Source: Steinernema hermaphroditum (Eukaryota; Nematoda; Chromadorea; Rhabditida; Steinernematidae). From it: a stretch of DNA of 64,000 bases. Made by a program: the position numbers and the translations under genes. The stretch spans positions 4,216,001 through 4,280,000 of the forward strand of contig CM059625.1 of the NCBI GenBank assembly GCA_030435675.1, read 5' to 3'. Below, piece by piece: positions 61,846-64,000 of this stretch; positions within the stretch are counted from its first letter, which is position 1, and each line of letters begins with the position of its first letter. Below the pieces are notes generated by a model that saw nothing but the letters and a program-made list of their open reading frames with translations, was not told the DNA's origin and made no database searches.

Positions 61846-64000
61846 ACTAAACTCCGACGGGGTCGCCGAGACTTCACGTTCGGATGGCGCTTCTTCAAGC
61901 ACTTGGCCAAATTGACACCACTCCTTCTGCCTGATCTCGAATGGGCGGCGTTTTTCTTGGTTGCCACACTGGCCGCCTCCATTGGCAGTAAGTTATCCTG
62001 TTATGAAGACCACACACACCGTGGGAAAGGCAAATTGCACGCACTCTGTAAAAGCACAGTGGGACACAGAGAGATGTGTCAAATCTTCCGCGCGTCATTT
62101 TTCTGATGAACACATTTTTTGTTTGTGTTTGTTTTTCTCGACCGTATGTTTTAGTTGTAGTACATAAAATGAATTTAAAAAAATGGCAAACAGTTTTCAC
62201 ATGACGCTTATGTTGTATCCCCCAAAGGGATCTTTTTTACAAATACACCCTCATATCATTTCAGATCAAGTCGTCGGCTACTTCACAGGAAATATTACTG
62301 GTTATATGTACCTGGCCTTGTCCGAAACTACCACAACCTACTTTTGGCACGTTTTCTGGACGGGCTCCCTGCTGTACGCTGCGAAATGCATCCTGGACGC
62401 CATCGTCAACTTCAGCTCATGGCTCATGTACCTTGCGTTCCGCAGGAATCTCGTCACCGGCATGCACAAACGCTACTTCTCGAACAACTTCTATTACCGC
62501 ATCAACGCCGTCGACAACTTCGGCATCGACAATCCGTGAGTTTGCGTTCGTGCAGTTCGAGTCAAAGCATACACTTCCCGTTCAGCGATCAGCGATTGAC
62601 TCAGGACATCGAGAAAATGACAAATCTACTCGCCATCAGTATCCTTCCTCCCGCGCTCATCGGCCCCTTTGTAGTCGCATATTACACATACAAAACATAT
62701 CAGACGTAAGGAACAATATTGCGCTGGGAACTGAAACATTATATTATGTTTCAGCGCCGGCGGTTTGGGCATTGGTATCATCTATGGATACTTCGTGCTC
62801 GGAACGGTTGTCAACAAGCTGCTCATTGCGCCGCTGGCCAAGTGGGGCGCGCGAGTGGAGCATTACGAGGGTGACTTCCGTTATAAGCACGTGACAATCC
62901 GTGATAACGCCGAGGCAGTGGCACTTTATCAGGCGGAAGAATTCGAGAAAGCCGAAAGCAACCGAATGTTCAAGACGCTGTTGTGGAAGCAACTTGGCTT
63001 CTACACTTGGAAGTTTCCGAATCGCTGTGAGTTCGTCTTTGAGCGGTCGCTATTTCAACGTTTGAACAGCTGAGTAATAGCTTTTGACATGATGGCATCT
63101 GACCAAACCAATCTCACATTCACACGAAAGCACATTGCTTGAGCATCCTGAGTTGCGTTTAACACATACTATCTGGTGTTAGTAAAGAGAACACCGGCAC
63201 TGCCAACTAAAGTGCACGCTGGACCAGTTTTTATCGAACACCAGATTCATAATACATGGTTTTGAAAAAAAAAACAACAAAGTTCTTGATGGGTGACGGT
63301 CAAATGTTGTAAAGCATTTCATTCGGGTATCATACAAACATCAGAATCTTTAAAAAATTAACACAGTGTACTTAACGTAAATCTCTATTCATCAGCATCT
63401 TATGTGACAAGCAAAAGCTGCATGGCAAAGAAGAACATCCATAGACCATATTAAGCAGGAAGTAGATCTGCATATTGAAACAAAAAACAACAAAGTTCTA
63501 GATGTGTCCCGATCAAAGGTTGTAGAGCATTCGATTCGGGTATAAAAATCTTTAAAAAATCAACATACAGTACTTAACGAAAATCTCTACTCATCAACAT
63601 CTTAGGTGGCAAGCATAAGCTACACCTTCATGGCCTAAATTCACATTCGTCTGTTTCAGTTTGGCAGCAGTTCTTTGACTATTACGGAGGCATGCTCAGC
63701 ACCACCATTCAATTCATCCCGATTTTTATGCTTCATTCGTATAAGGACAAAACTGGTGGAGAACTTAGCATGATAATCAGTCAGGTAAGCCGCCTACCTT
63801 CGTGCATTCACTTCAAAGTGGTCTAGAACGCCTTTGTCTACATTATGCTCGTCAACAGTTTTACTCAAATGACCGACGTGGCTATGTCGGTTGGCCAAAT
63901 GGCTGGCATCCTTCAACGGTAACTTTCGTCTCCCTCCCTTTCATAGCCGAACAACTCCTTTCAGTATCTCCGAACTGCTCAAGTACTATGAACACGATGC
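61843..64000 (+). CDS. pmp-5: ABC half-transporter, subfamily D (ABCD4/PMP-5-like), 3' end off window
   Basis: Seven exons are visible and join in phase: 61843-61987, 62265-62535, 62586-62705, 62755-63026, 63660-63784, 63827-63918 and 63965 to the edge. They encode the N-terminal membrane domain of a peroxisomal/lysosomal-type ABC half-transporter. The family marks are a DNFGIDNPDQRLTQDIEKM segment (the EAA-like NPDQR motif), GYFVLGTVVNKLL, HYEGDFRYKH and NAFVYIMLVNSFTQM. Together these sit closest to ABCD4, which moves cobalamin out of lysosomes in mammals; PMP-5 is the nematode counterpart. Substrate here is inference. The nucleotide-binding domain (Walker A/B, signature) would lie beyond 64000. 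Membrane segments fall in each visible exon, including the first (LEWAAFFLVATLAASIG). Confidence 0.93.
63264..63637 (+). repeat. Tandem duplication within ABC transporter intron 4
   Basis: Two copies of about 160 bp (63264-63425 and 63476-63637), about 214 bp apart. They share AAAACAACAAAGTTCT, ATTCGGGTAT, AATCTTTAAAAAAT, TACTTAACG and AATCTCTA(T/C)TCATCA in the same order, about 80-85 percent identical by eye. Intronic, function unknown. Confidence 0.75.

Noticed and set aside
61411..61902. 163-codon minus-strand ORF
   Set aside because: Overlaps the first exon and promoter of the ABC transporter in antisense, with no domain or splice support.

Overview
The window reads as nuclear DNA from a nematode, most likely a clade V (rhabditid/strongylid-type) species. 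The evidence is many 38-50 bp introns mixed with introns of several kb, strong TTTCAG/TTNTAG 3' splice sites, start codons lying directly against an AG acceptor (as expected for spliced-leader trans-splicing), and nematode-type gene families. Species cannot be told from the sequence. All gene models below were built by hand by joining exons with matching reading phase at GT-AG (once GC-AG) introns. Boundaries backed by in-phase joining are solid, but none is tested by transcripts.

Left part (1-12 kb), all on the minus strand. A gustatory-receptor-type seven-transmembrane gene (292-2482) runs off the left edge. A 202-residue secreted cysteine-containing orphan protein lies at 7880-9404. A compact three-exon neuropeptide precursor (11583-11996) yields one amidated FDTLAGIGL-type peptide. 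The gaps between them hold several short duplications, inverted repeats and one perfect palindrome.

Middle (14-36 kb). An organic solute transporter alpha gene is on the plus strand (14172-23137, 8 exons, 370 aa). A four-transmembrane orphan gene is on the minus strand (24353-25523, 286 aa). A 14-exon minus-strand gene (32095-35589, 896 aa) encodes a secreted, acidic, Ser/Thr/Gly-rich protein with chondroitin-type SGEGSG attachment repeats and a C-terminal GPI-anchor signal; all 13 of its introns are in phase 1.

Right part (36-64 kb). A gene-poor 9 kb stretch holds only weak small ORFs. It is followed on the plus strand by jip-1 (44880-59344, 18 exons, 1148 aa), the JNK-interacting scaffold with SH3 and PTB domains and a kinesin-binding C-terminus. 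After it comes the 5' part of an ABCD4/PMP-5-type ABC half-transporter (61843 to beyond 64000).

The genes do not form an operon or pathway. Several (receptor, neuropeptide, JNK/kinesin scaffold, cell-surface proteoglycan) would fit neuronal or cell-surface roles, which is inference. The most novel items are the neuropeptide precursor, the all-phase-1 proteoglycan gene with a stop-free 45-nt intron, the two orphan secreted/membrane families, and a coding-like antisense ORF inside a jip-1 intron.
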